A DNA stretch of 59,612 bases, taken from Deltaproteobacteria bacterium HGW-Deltaproteobacteria-14 (GTDB lineage: Bacteria > Myxococcota_A > UBA9042 > PHBI01). The position numbers and the translations under genes are program-made. Positions 7,693-16,230 of this stretch are shown here, piece by piece; the stretch's first letter is position 1; each line of letters starts with the position of its first letter. Where the stretch lies: NCBI GenBank assembly GCA_002841945.1, contig PHBI01000067.1, positions 1 to 59,612 of the forward strand, in the 5' to 3' direction. Below the pieces are notes generated by a model that searched no databases, was not told the DNA's origin, and saw only the letters and a list, made by a program, of their open reading frames with translations.

Positions 7693-8628
7693 CTACTGGG
7701 CGTCGTCGCAGGTGTCCTTGACGATGTACTCGGTGCCCGACTCGACCGCGACGAGGACGATGGTGTCCGCCTTGAGGTCGGCGGACAGGGCGTCCCAGGC
7801 CTCCTCGAGGAGGGGGACCCAGTCGGCGCGGAGGGTCCAGACGTAGAGGATCTGCTTCACCCACGCGTCCTCGGCGGAGACGTTCGCGCTGCTCTCGTTG
7901 ATCCCCGCGAGCTTCTTCTCCAGCAGGGTCGTCGCCTTGGCCGTGTCGTACTCCGTGACGGTCGGGCCGAGGTAGGCGCGGGTCACCGAGACGCCGACCT
8001 TGTCACCGCCGATGAGCACCTCGTAGTCGGTGATGGATCCGACCGTGTCGTAGCTGATCGCCGTCTCGATCTTATAGAGATCGGCGTCCTCGCACGCGAT
8101 GATCCACTGCAGGCTCATCACCTCGGAGCACTTCGAGCTGCCCCCGGCGTTGGGCTGCGAGAAGCGATACGCCGGGCCGGTGTCGAGCAGGTCGGGGTCG
8201 AAGGTCGCGACGTCGATCTCCCAGGTCGAGGTCAGAAAGCTCGGCGCCGGCGAGGCGATCTCCGCCTCGAGCCCGCCGCAGCTGGTCCCGAGGATCGTGC
8301 CCCAGACGGTCGCCTTTTCCCCCGGGTTAACATCGGCGACGGCGGTGTCGGCGACGGCGGTGTCGGCGACGGCGGTGTCCGCGACGGCGGTGTCCGCGAC
8401 GTCCGCGACCGCGGTGTCCAGCGCGCCGGTGTCCTCGGGAGCGTCGCCATCCGACCCGCTGTCCGGCTCCGAGAGGGTGTCGCCCGACACGTCGCCCGGG
8501 AGGGCGTCGGTGACGTCCTCGGAGACGTCGGCGACGCCGGTGTCCGACCCGGCGGTCGACGACGCGTTGCAGGCCGGCGCGCAGGCCAGGGCGGAGGCGA
8601 GGAGGAGCGTGGTGATGCGGAGCTTCAT
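7693..8628 (-). CDS. lipoprotein with DTAVA linker repeats, unknown function
   Basis: 311 residues. The signal peptide LLLASALACAPAC ends in a lipobox-like cysteine. Residues about 20-105 are an Asp/Thr/Val/Ala linker with at least four perfect DTAVA repeats (15-bp tandem repeats at roughly 8335-8400). Residues about 110-311 form a globular domain with several cysteines (TSCGG, SKCSEV, IIACED, DTCDDAQ at the end) that I cannot assign. The start follows no strong ribosome site but gives a clean signal peptide. It lies 257 bases before the minus-strand TSP3 operon and is divergent from the secreted two-domain protein at 9197. It is probably anchored in the outer membrane by lipid. Confidence 0.78.
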   Translation of the reverse strand: MKLRITTLLLASALACAPACNASSTAGSDTGVADVSEDVTDALPGDVSGDTLSEPDSGSDGDAPEDTGALDTAVADVADTAVADTAVADTAVADTAVADVNPGEKATVWGTILGTSCGGLEAEIASPAPSFLTSTWEIDVATFDPDLLDTGPAYRFSQPNAGGSSKCSEVMSLQWIIACEDADLYKIETAISYDTVGSITDYEVLIGGDKVGVSVTRAYLGPTVTEYDTAKATTLLEKKLAGINESSANVSAEDAWVKQILYVWTLRADWVPLLEEAWDALSADLKADTIVLVAVESGTEYIVKDTCDDAQ

Positions 8629-9196
8629 GGCCGCCAGTCTAGGCAAGCCCGGAGCGGATGTCAGCGGAAGAAAATCGCCCGAGCGGCCCCCGGTGGAGAC
8701 GGCGAGGATTGCGAATAATGCCAAATATGAACCCCGGCTCTTACAATTGCCGCAATGCCGACTTGCGCCTGCACCAGCGCCGCAAGAGCGCGTAGTTCGG
8801 CGCCCATTGGCGCTTGCAGGGCCATCGGTTGCGCGAACCGGAATCGACAGCGCGCCGATCTCGGGGCCTTGTTCGCACAATCACGCTTGACAGGCCCACG
8901 GCGCCGGGTGATCCTCGCTCGCAGACCATCTCGTCGGAATCATACACCGAACCCATCAACATCATTTATCGCAGCTAATCGACCGAGTTCGTCGCGGTTT
9001 CGGCGCCGATTGCCCGTGTAGCGGGGTCGGGCCAGCATCCGAAAGCGCCACAGCCGTGTCTGAGCGGCGGTCGTCGCCGCCTTGCGGCGCCGCCTCGCCG
9101 CGACCGCCTTTCGACAAGAGGTGGCCGCGGGCGTCTTACGAATATCGAAAGTGCCGCCAGGTGGCGGCGCATCACCTCTCGCCCTCGGAGGACAGG
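8629..9196. other. divergent intergenic region, 568 bp
   Basis: Spacer between the minus-strand lipoprotein gene and the plus-strand secreted protein gene. It is more AT-rich than its surroundings around 8700-8760 and 8935-8985, as expected for promoters. TTGACA at 8887-8892 is a possible -35 element but has only a weak -10 partner. A perfect hairpin GCCGCC-AGGT-GGCGGC lies at 9153-9168, 28 bases before the downstream ATG. I see no coding potential or RNA gene. Confidence 0.5.
9153..9168 (+). promoter_or_regulatory. hairpin in 5' leader of the two-domain secreted protein
   Basis: A perfect 6-bp inverted repeat GCCGCC with an AGGT loop. It lies between the probable promoter region and the ribosome site GGAGGACAGG of the gene at 9197. 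It could affect mRNA stability or translation. No known riboswitch is recognised. Confidence 0.4.
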
Positions 9197-10612
9197 ATGT
9201 CCCACGCACTCGCCCCCGCGCGGCCTCGCGCACGGACCGCTCTGAGGCTCAGCCTCGCCGCGTCCTCGCTGATCGGACTCACGCTGACCACCGCCGGGGC
9301 CTGGGCCGGCACGACGACGGTCACCGTGATGCCATCAGACGTTCCGGATGAGACCGTCCCGCGCGTCACCCTCGGCGACGCGCCCGACGGCTTCGGCCCG
9401 GACTCCTGGCAGGGGCCGGCGAGCGGCAAGTCGAACTGGCACGCGCGCTACCTCGCGGACGGGGACGCCCTGTCGGTCCTGTTCCCCACCCAGGCGGCGA
9501 CCATGAGGGTCTCGGACCTGGCGCGCATCGCGTACTCGACCAAGCGCCCGACGGGCACGCCGGCCGGTCGGGACTGGTGGATCCAGATCTACACGCGACC
9601 GACCGGGACCAACGACGCCCGCAGCTGGTATCACGCCCGCTACACCAACGACTACGCTACGCACACGGCGACCGGAGCCTGGACGCGCTACGCGACCGAC
9701 GCCGGGATGACCTTCGGCGGCCAGTCCTTCGACGCCTTCGTCGGGGTCCACGGGGCCGAGCTGGTCGAGATGATCAGCCTCCACACCGACAGCGGCTGGG
9801 GCGGCTTCGACGGCGGGCTCGACGGGCTCGAGATCACGCTCACCGACGGCAGCGTGGGGCGCGTGGACTTCGTGGCCGAGGGCGGCAAGATCCAGGTCGC
9901 GCCGTGGGAGGTCCCGGACGAGGAGCACCCCCGGGTGCTGGTCGGCGACGCTGCGCCGGGGTTCGGGACGGACGCCTGGCAGGGGCCGGCGAGCGGCAAG
10001 TCCAACTGGCACGCCCGCTACCTGAAGGATGGAGACGCCCTGTCGGCGCTGTTCCCGGGCGAGGCGCCGGATCTCACCATCGCGGACCTGGCGGCCATCA
10101 GCTACTTCACAAAGCGGCCTGACGGCACGCCGGCCGGGCGCGACTGGTGGCTGCAGATCTACACGCGGCCGACGGGGTCGGGGGACGTGTCGAGCTGGTA
10201 CCACGCCAAGTTCACCAACAATTACGGCACACACGCGACGACGGGGAGGTGGGCGCGCTACTCCACCGATGAAGGGATGACCTTCGCCGGCAAGACCCTC
10301 GCTCAGCTCGTCACGGACTTCGGCGACCAGCAGATCGAGATGATCAGCGTTCAGACCAACAGCTCGTGGAACGGCTTCGACGGCGCGGTCGACGGGCTCG
10401 AGATCCGCCTCGTCGATGGCCGCGTCGGCCGCGTCGACTTCGCCGCCCAGCACGACGGCGTCGAGTACTTCTTCGGGGTCGTGAGCGCCCCCGGCCTGCC
10501 AGGCGAGGCCCCGACCCTCCACAGCGTGCGCTGCTGGCGCGAGCCCGACGGCCACGCGACCTGTGACAACCAGAACGGCGTCCTGATCCTCGGCCCCCCG
10601 ATCTGCCAGTGA
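9197..10612 (+). CDS. secreted protein with two tandem homologous domains
   Basis: 471 residues. A signal peptide (LRLSLAASSLIGLTLTTAGAWA) is followed by two copies of a domain of about 190 residues at about 45-230 and 235-425. Shared motifs are SWQGPASGKSNWHARYL/AWQGPASGKSNWHARYL, TPAGRDWW(I/L)QIYTRP, SWYHA(R/K)(Y/F)TN and GFDG..DGLEI. A short C-terminal tail contains two cysteines (VRCWREPDGHATC). The domain looks like an extracellular beta-sandwich, possibly carbohydrate-binding, and I cannot name its family. Ribosome site GGAGGACAGG directly precedes the ATG. The next gene encodes a lipoprotein 50 bases downstream, so the pair is probably co-expressed. Confidence 0.85.
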   Translation: MSHALAPARPRARTALRLSLAASSLIGLTLTTAGAWAGTTTVTVMPSDVPDETVPRVTLGDAPDGFGPDSWQGPASGKSNWHARYLADGDALSVLFPTQAATMRVSDLARIAYSTKRPTGTPAGRDWWIQIYTRPTGTNDARSWYHARYTNDYATHTATGAWTRYATDAGMTFGGQSFDAFVGVHGAELVEMISLHTDSGWGGFDGGLDGLEITLTDGSVGRVDFVAEGGKIQVAPWEVPDEEHPRVLVGDAAPGFGTDAWQGPASGKSNWHARYLKDGDALSALFPGEAPDLTIADLAAISYFTKRPDGTPAGRDWWLQIYTRPTGSGDVSSWYHAKFTNNYGTHATTGRWARYSTDEGMTFAGKTLAQLVTDFGDQQIEMISVQTNSSWNGFDGAVDGLEIRLVDGRVGRVDFAAQHDGVEYFFGVVSAPGLPGEAPTLHSVRCWREPDGHATCDNQNGVLILGPPICQ

Positions 10613-10662
10613 GCGCACACCTTCCACGGTGCCGGCGTCCCGCGCCCGGCCAGGAGAGAACC

Positions 10663-11871
10663 ATGAAGAACCTACCCACTCGCGGCGCGGCGCTGGCGTG
10701 CCTGCTGCTCCTCGGCTGTGACGCGACCCACCACGCTGGCGACGTCGGACAGCAGGTCCGCATCCAGGTCGCCCCGCTCCACCTGAGCGACATCCGCGAC
10801 GCTCACTATACGCTGACCGTGACCAACAACGACGAGCCACCCCAGGTCGTGTGGACCGCCGAGGTCACCTCCGGGAGCTACGGCGACGGCGCCGGCTCGC
10901 TGAGCTACGTCGGCCCGTGCGACGCGGCGTCGAGCCCCAACCGCGTGACGCTCGAGCTCGACTGGCTCGTCGACAGCGACGGCCTGACGATCGCTGGCGA
11001 CGCCTTCCCCAACCCGACCCCGGTGTGGCGCGACGTGCCGTGCACCGCGAACGCCGACAGCCCGGTCAGCTTCGACCTGGTGATCGCGCGGCCCGCCAAC
11101 CAGGGGTTCTTCGACGTCGCCGTCGACTTCAACGACATCTTCTGCTCGGCCAAGCTCGACTGCGTCGACGACGACGGCCAGCCGATCAAGCTCCTCCACA
11201 ACGGCGCGGTGCGCGACACGACCATCGTCGTCGGCCTCGTGTGTACGACCGGCGAGGGAGAGCAGACCGTGCTGCACGCCGACTCCATGGTCCTCGACTG
11301 CGGCCAGGACGGCGTCTTCCACCTGCCTCCGGTCGGAGGACCCGGTAACGTGGGTGGCACCGCCCCGTTCATCTTCAGCCGCGCGGTCTATCGCGGGCGC
11401 GAGGCGGTCACCGGCGCCGACATCTGCTACCTGAATCAGGCCATCGGCGTCGACCTGCCGGCGGCCGTCGAGGCCGACGCGACGTGCAGCCTGCGCGGCA
11501 AGGCGACGGCGAGCCCCACCGCGTGGCCCTCCGGTCGATCGCCCGCGGGGGCGCTGTGGCCGTACGTCTCGTGGAACGTGCCCGTGCTGAGCGCCGGCGC
11601 CCTCATCTGCGGCCACCACGGCCTCGACCTCGATGCGGGGGTCGAGACCCGCTACTCCGACCTCGACGGCGGCGCGCTCTTCCCGTTCGGGATGGCGTGC
11701 ACCGCCGACCCCGCGCCGGCCCTCGACGGCGCCGCGTGCGCAGGCACGGCCGACGCGATCTTCGGGACATCGGATGACGGCGTCCTGGTGTCGATCGGAG
11801 GCGCGGTCACCGAGCCGTTCCTCCTCCCGGAGGGCGTCGAGCTAGGCGGCTGCTGCGTCGACGGGGATTGA
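10663..11871 (+). CDS. lipoprotein sharing the N-terminal domain of the 4441-aa giant
   Basis: 402 residues, with a signal peptide ending in the lipobox LLLLGC. The mature part is closely similar to residues about 35-395 of the giant surface protein at 43927-57252. Shared blocks are (I/V)APLHL near the start, FGDGAGALSYVGPCDA versus YGDGAGSLSYVGPCDA, (Q)GFFDVAVDF(D/N)(N/D)IFCSAKLDC and a late V(E/S)WNVP strand. The domain has conserved cysteines and is presumably a beta-rich outer-surface module. I know of no named family. The C-terminus ends in CCVDGD. It lies 50 bases after the two-domain secreted protein gene with ribosome site AGGAGAGAACC. Confidence 0.85.
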   Translation: MKNLPTRGAALACLLLLGCDATHHAGDVGQQVRIQVAPLHLSDIRDAHYTLTVTNNDEPPQVVWTAEVTSGSYGDGAGSLSYVGPCDAASSPNRVTLELDWLVDSDGLTIAGDAFPNPTPVWRDVPCTANADSPVSFDLVIARPANQGFFDVAVDFNDIFCSAKLDCVDDDGQPIKLLHNGAVRDTTIVVGLVCTTGEGEQTVLHADSMVLDCGQDGVFHLPPVGGPGNVGGTAPFIFSRAVYRGREAVTGADICYLNQAIGVDLPAAVEADATCSLRGKATASPTAWPSGRSPAGALWPYVSWNVPVLSAGALICGHHGLDLDAGVETRYSDLDGGALFPFGMACTADPAPALDGAACAGTADAIFGTSDDGVLVSIGGAVTEPFLLPEGVELGGCCVDGD

Positions 11872-11933
11872 CCTCCCCTTGCGTCCTGTCGCGGTGCCTG
11901 GGATCGTCGCTGGCACACGCACCGGAGGCAGCG

Positions 11934-12872
11934 ATGGGAGGGCAGGACAAGAACCTGGGCTGGTCGGCGGACGAGTACGCCAAGCTGGTCGGCTTCAGCG
12001 GCGACTGGCGCGACACCTGGTGGCACCAGGACTACCTCGAGCTCCTGGCGCGGCGCCTCGACCTGGGCGCGGCGACCTCGCTGCTCGACGTCGGCTGTGG
12101 CGTCGGCCACTGGGGTCAGCGCCTCGCGACCGTGATGCGCTCGGACCTCGAGGTGGTCGGCGTCGACCACGAGGCGGGCTTCCTCGACGCCGCCCGCGAG
12201 CGCGCAGCCGGCCGCCCGGGCCGCTTCACCTACCAGCAGTCGGAGGGCGAGACGCTGCCCTTCGGGGACGGGCGCTTCGACGTCGTCACCTGCCAGACGG
12301 TGCTCATCCACGTCGCCGACGCGCGCGCGGTCCTGCGCGAGATGCTGCGCGTCACCCGCCCGGGCGGCGTCGTGCTGCTGAGCGAGCCCAACAACCTCGT
12401 CGACTCGATCTCGAACCGCCTCGCCCTGCACGGTCCGGGCGACGAGATGCTGGCCCGGCTGTTCGCCTTCGAGGCGACGTGCATCGCGGGGCGCGCGCGC
12501 CTCGGGGCCGGCGACGCCATCGTCGGTGAGCGCCTCGGCGCCTACCTCCACGAGCTCGGCGCCGAGGCGGTGCGGATCTGGACGGGCGACACCTGCGCGA
12601 CCCTCCACCCGCCGTACGACGCCCCGGCGTCCCGGCTCCACGTGGAGGCCCTGCGGAGCTGGGCCGGCCAGGGGGTCGGCCACTTCGGCACCCGCGAGCG
12701 CACCCGCGCCTTCTACCTCGCCGGGGGCGGCGACGAGGCGGCCTTCGAGCCCCTGTGGCAGGCCGGCCTCGCCAGCCTGCGCGACGTCGTGGCCGCCATC
12801 GACCGCGGCGACTTCCGCACCGCCGGCGGCTTCATGATGTACGTGGTCGCCGGGCGCAAGCCCACCGTGTGA
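11934..12872 (+). CDS. class I SAM-dependent methyltransferase
   Basis: 312 residues. Residues about 48-58 hold the SAM-binding motif I (LLDVGCGVGHWG), then VGVDHEAGFLDAARERA (the acidic residue of motif II binding the ribose), FDVVTCQTVLIHV (motif post-II) and MLRVTRPGGVVLLSEP (motif III). This is a Rossmann-fold Methyltransf_11/25-type enzyme acting on a small molecule or lipid that cannot be specified. The start follows GGAGGCAGCG. A longer frame from 11868 overlaps the preceding gene and is not needed. It lies on the same strand just before the tetR-glycyl radical enzyme operon but has its own spacing of 158 bases to it. Confidence 0.87.
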   Translation: MGGQDKNLGWSADEYAKLVGFSGDWRDTWWHQDYLELLARRLDLGAATSLLDVGCGVGHWGQRLATVMRSDLEVVGVDHEAGFLDAARERAAGRPGRFTYQQSEGETLPFGDGRFDVVTCQTVLIHVADARAVLREMLRVTRPGGVVLLSEPNNLVDSISNRLALHGPGDEMLARLFAFEATCIAGRARLGAGDAIVGERLGAYLHELGAEAVRIWTGDTCATLHPPYDAPASRLHVEALRSWAGQGVGHFGTRERTRAFYLAGGGDEAAFEPLWQAGLASLRDVVAAIDRGDFRTAGGFMMYVVAGRKPTV

Positions 12873-12945
12873 GCCATGGTTGGCGCCCGCCGCGGGCGGT
12901 GGGCGCCGCGAGCGGTGGGCGCCGCGGCCGGCACGCGACGCCTCG

Positions 12946-12996
12946 GTGAACAGCGTTCACATTCACCTTGACGTTTGGGCGATCGGTCACGATTAT
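12946..12996 (+). promoter_or_regulatory. promoter and palindromic operator of the tetR-GRE operon
   Basis: A perfect palindrome GTGAAC-AGC-GTTCAC at 12946-12960 is followed by TTGACG at 12968-12973, a 17-base spacer and GATTAT at 12991-12996. This is a good sigma70-type promoter with a TetR-style operator just upstream of the -35 box. The TetR gene begins 35 bases after the -10 box. Autoregulation by the first gene is the simplest reading. A further near-palindrome, CGGTTAACACCG, lies at about 13005-13016. Confidence 0.65.
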
Positions 12997-13030
12997 TTGG
13001 GCGCTCGGTTAACACCGGTCGGAGTCGCCC

Positions 13031-13648
13031 ATGAACGCCCCCCCTCGTGAACGCATCCTCGACGCCGCCGACGCCGTCTTCGGCGAGGTCGGCTTCGACG
13101 CCGCCTCCACCCGCGAGATCGCCGACCGCTGCGGGGTCAACAAGGCCCTCATCCACTACTACTTCAAGAGCAAGGACGGCCTCCTCGAGAGCCTGCTCGA
13201 GGGGTACTACGCGCGGCTGACCGACGCCCTGCGCGCCATCCTGCTGCGCCCGACCGGATCGCTCCGCGAGCGGATGCGCGCGCTCGTCGGCGGCTACCTC
13301 GACTTCCTCCACGCCAACCGCAACTTCGTCCGCATCGTCCAGCGCGAGGCCGGCGGTGGCCGCCACGTCGACCTCGTCGCCGAGCGCACCCTGCCGCTGC
13401 TCGCCCTCGGCCGCGCGCTGCTGCGCGAGCGCTACCCGGCGACCCACTCCGGCGCGATGGCGGCCGAGCAGCTCCTCGTCAGCTTCTACGGGATGCTCGT
13501 GGCCGGCTTCACCTTCGGCCCGGTCCTCGAGCGCCTCCTCGACACCGACCCGACCTCGGACGCGGCCCTCGCGCTGCGCAAGGCGCACGTCGAGCGCCTC
13601 GTCGACCTCGTGTTCGACGCGCTCGAGGATCCGGAGGCCGCCCGATGA
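13031..13648 (+). CDS. TetR/AcrR-family transcriptional regulator
   Basis: 205 residues. The N-terminal helix-turn-helix is typical: RERILDAADAVFGEVGFDAA, STREIADRCGVNKALIHYYF and KSKDGLLE at residues about 6-58. The C-terminal ligand-binding region has the TetR_C helices (LRERMRALVGGYLDFLHANR, then FVRIVQREAGGG). It is the first gene of an operon, and its stop overlaps the start of the glycyl radical enzyme (ATGA). A palindrome lies at its promoter. It probably represses the operon until a substrate or lipid ligand appears, but the ligand is unknown. Confidence 0.9.
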   Translation: MNAPPRERILDAADAVFGEVGFDAASTREIADRCGVNKALIHYYFKSKDGLLESLLEGYYARLTDALRAILLRPTGSLRERMRALVGGYLDFLHANRNFVRIVQREAGGGRHVDLVAERTLPLLALGRALLRERYPATHSGAMAAEQLLVSFYGMLVAGFTFGPVLERLLDTDPTSDAALALRKAHVERLVDLVFDALEDPEAAR

Positions 13649-16227
13649 ACGCCCGCGCGCCCGCGACCGACGACCGCATCGCCCGCCTCCGCCTCCGCTA
13701 CCAGACCGGCCCCGCCTACGTCTCCATCGAGCGCGCCCGCCACTACACCGCCGCCTGGCGCGCCACCGAGACCTCGGGCCTCCCCACCGAGGTGCGCGTC
13801 GCCCTCGCCATGCGCGCGGTCTACCGCAACATGACCCACCACCTCGACCCGGACGACCGCATCGCCGGCGCCTGGACCGAGCACTTCCTCGGGGTGCCGA
13901 TCGACATCGAGCGGGGCGTCTTCAACGCGGTCTTCGAGGCCGAGCTCACCCGCCCGCGCATGATCCGCGCCCGCGCCCGCACCGCGCTGCGCGCCGCCGG
14001 CTACCTCGCGCGCCGCGGCGGCCTCGCCGACTTCGCCCGCGGCCAGCGCATCGCCCGCGCCCACGGCGGCGACCCGCTGAGCCTCGCCCTCGACCCCATG
14101 CCGACCCGCCGCGTCAACCCCTTCCAGATCACCCCCGCGGCCAGGCGCGAGCTCCTCGGCACCCTCCTGCCCTACTGGCGCGGCGAGACCCTGGTCGATC
14201 GCCTCGACGCCGAGCTCGCCGCGTCCGGGCTGCGCTCGCGCGACATGCACGACTTCGTGCTGGCGCTGGCGGGCGGCGCCTCCCGCCAGGTCGAGATGGT
14301 CTCCACCTGCGCCACCGTCGCGACGCTGCAGGGCCACGTCATCCTCGACCACGACGCGGTGCTCCGCCTCGGCCTCGCAGAGATGCTCGCCGCCACCCGC
14401 GTGCGCCGCGCGGCGGCCACCGACGACGCCGAGCGCGCCTTCCTCCACGCCCGCGAGATCGCGCTCGACGGCGTCATCATCTACGCCCGCCGCCTCGTGC
14501 AGCGCGTCGACCGCGAGCTCGCCGGCGAGCGCGACCCGGCCCGCCGCGCCGTCCTCGAGGCCCTGCGCGCCCGCTGCGCCCGCGTCCCGCTGCGCCCGGC
14601 CGAGACCTTCGCCGAGGCGGTCCAGGCGCTGTGGACCGTCAAGACCGCCGTCGAGCTGGCCCACCCGGTCAACCTCCACGCCTTCGGCCGCCTCGACCAG
14701 ATCCTCGCCCCGTACTACGACGCCGACCTCGCCGCCGGCCGCGTCACCCCGGCCGCCGCCACCGAGCTCATCGAGGAGCTGCTCCTCAAGATCATGGCCC
14801 AGAACCTGCGCCCGGAGTCGAACCTCCTCGCGCACTTCTACCACCGCTTCCTCGGCTCCTCACCGGTCACCGTCGGCGGCCTGACCCCGGACGGCCGCGA
14901 CGGCACCCACCCGCTCACCTACCTCTTCGTCGAGGCCGCCGGCCGCTCGCGCGCCGTGACCAACCTGTCGGTCCGCGTCCACCCCGGCACCCCGGACGCG
15001 CTCCTCGCGGCGGTCGCCGGGCACGTCGCCGCCGGCGCCTCGAGCTTCTCGCTCTACAACGACCCGGTCGTCACCGACGCCATGGAGCGCCGCGGCTTCG
15101 CCCCCGAGCACGCCCGCGACTACGCCCTGATGGGCTGCGTCGAGGCCACCTGCCCCGGGCGCACCGGCGGCATGAGCGCCAACGCGCTGCTCCTGAGCCG
15201 GCTCCTCGACGTCACCCTGCGCGACGGCGACTCGGCGCTGCTCGCCGGCACCGTCCGCGGCGAGGCCCCGGCTACCGGCGCCGGCTTTCCGACCTTCGAC
15301 GCCCTACTCGACGCCCTCGTCGCGCGCGGGGCCTTCTTCGTCGAGAAGATCGTCCGCGCCTCGAACCTGCGCGACCGCCTCTACGCCGAGCACCTCCCGG
15401 CGCCGTTCATCTCGGCCTTCATCGACGGCTGCCTCGAGCGCGGCCGCGACGTAACCCGCGGCGGCGCCCGCTACGACCTGGCCGGCGTCTCGCTCATCAA
15501 CGCCATCGCCAACCTCGTCGACGCCCTGCACGTCATCCGGGCGCTGGTCTTCGAGCGCCAGGTGTGCACCATCGGCGAGCTCCTCGCGGCCATCGACGCG
15601 GACTTCGTCGGCGCCCAAGGCGCGGCGCTGCTGGCCGCCATCCGCGCGGTCCCGGGCCGCTGGGGCAACGGCGATCCCGCGGTCGACCAGCTCGCCCACG
15701 ACGTCACCCAGCGGCTGTCCGCCGAGGTGCTGCGGCACCGCTCCTTTCGCGGCGGCCCGTTCGTCGTCTACGTGATCAGCATGATCACCCACACCATCGA
15801 CGGGCGCCTGTCGGTCGCCACCGCCGACGGTCGCCGCGCCGCCACGCCGTTCGCCGCCAGCTGCAACCCCGCCAACGTCGAGCACGCCGGGGTGACCGCG
15901 GCGCTCCGCTCGGTCGCCGCCCTGCCCTTCGAGGACATCCTGGGCGCCTCGGTCAACCTCAAGCTCCACCCCAGCGCCATCGGCGCGACGGCCGCCGCGC
16001 GCGCCAAGTTCGTCGCGCTCGTCCGCGGCTACTTCGCCCTCGGGGGGGCCCAGCTCCAGCCGACGGGCGTGTCCGCCGAGACGCTGCGCGCCGCGCGCCG
16101 CGACCCCGAGGCCCACCGCGACCTGGTGGTGAAGGTGGGCGGCTACTCGAGCTACTTCGTCGACCTCGGCCGTGAGGTGCAGGACGAGATCATCGCCCGC
16201 ACCGAGCACCAGGCGGCGGGGGCCTGA
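13645..16227 (+). CDS. glycyl radical enzyme, PFL/eliminase-like, unknown substrate
   Basis: 860 residues, the usual length for this family. The C-terminal motif VKVGGYSSYF with VQDEIIARTEH is the glycyl radical loop, and the radical glycine is predicted at G833. The active-site loop reads MGCVEATC, placing the thiyl radical cysteine at C498 and the catalytic acid at E500. Such a Cys-x-Glu pair is seen in dehydratases and lyases such as glycerol dehydratase, choline TMA-lyase and hydroxyproline dehydratase. PFL itself has two adjacent cysteines. The usual proline after the glutamate (GCVEP) is alanine here, so it fits no characterised subgroup I know. Its activase follows three bases downstream. 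Such enzymes require anoxia, so the host probably meets low-oxygen conditions. The substrate cannot be assigned. Confidence 0.9.
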   Translation: MNARAPATDDRIARLRLRYQTGPAYVSIERARHYTAAWRATETSGLPTEVRVALAMRAVYRNMTHHLDPDDRIAGAWTEHFLGVPIDIERGVFNAVFEAELTRPRMIRARARTALRAAGYLARRGGLADFARGQRIARAHGGDPLSLALDPMPTRRVNPFQITPAARRELLGTLLPYWRGETLVDRLDAELAASGLRSRDMHDFVLALAGGASRQVEMVSTCATVATLQGHVILDHDAVLRLGLAEMLAATRVRRAAATDDAERAFLHAREIALDGVIIYARRLVQRVDRELAGERDPARRAVLEALRARCARVPLRPAETFAEAVQALWTVKTAVELAHPVNLHAFGRLDQILAPYYDADLAAGRVTPAAATELIEELLLKIMAQNLRPESNLLAHFYHRFLGSSPVTVGGLTPDGRDGTHPLTYLFVEAAGRSRAVTNLSVRVHPGTPDALLAAVAGHVAAGASSFSLYNDPVVTDAMERRGFAPEHARDYALMGCVEATCPGRTGGMSANALLLSRLLDVTLRDGDSALLAGTVRGEAPATGAGFPTFDALLDALVARGAFFVEKIVRASNLRDRLYAEHLPAPFISAFIDGCLERGRDVTRGGARYDLAGVSLINAIANLVDALHVIRALVFERQVCTIGELLAAIDADFVGAQGAALLAAIRAVPGRWGNGDPAVDQLAHDVTQRLSAEVLRHRSFRGGPFVVYVISMITHTIDGRLSVATADGRRAATPFAASCNPANVEHAGVTAALRSVAALPFEDILGASVNLKLHPSAIGATAAARAKFVALVRGYFALGGAQLQPTGVSAETLRAARRDPEAHRDLVVKVGGYSSYFVDLGREVQDEIIARTEHQAAGA

Positions 16228-16230
16228 GCC

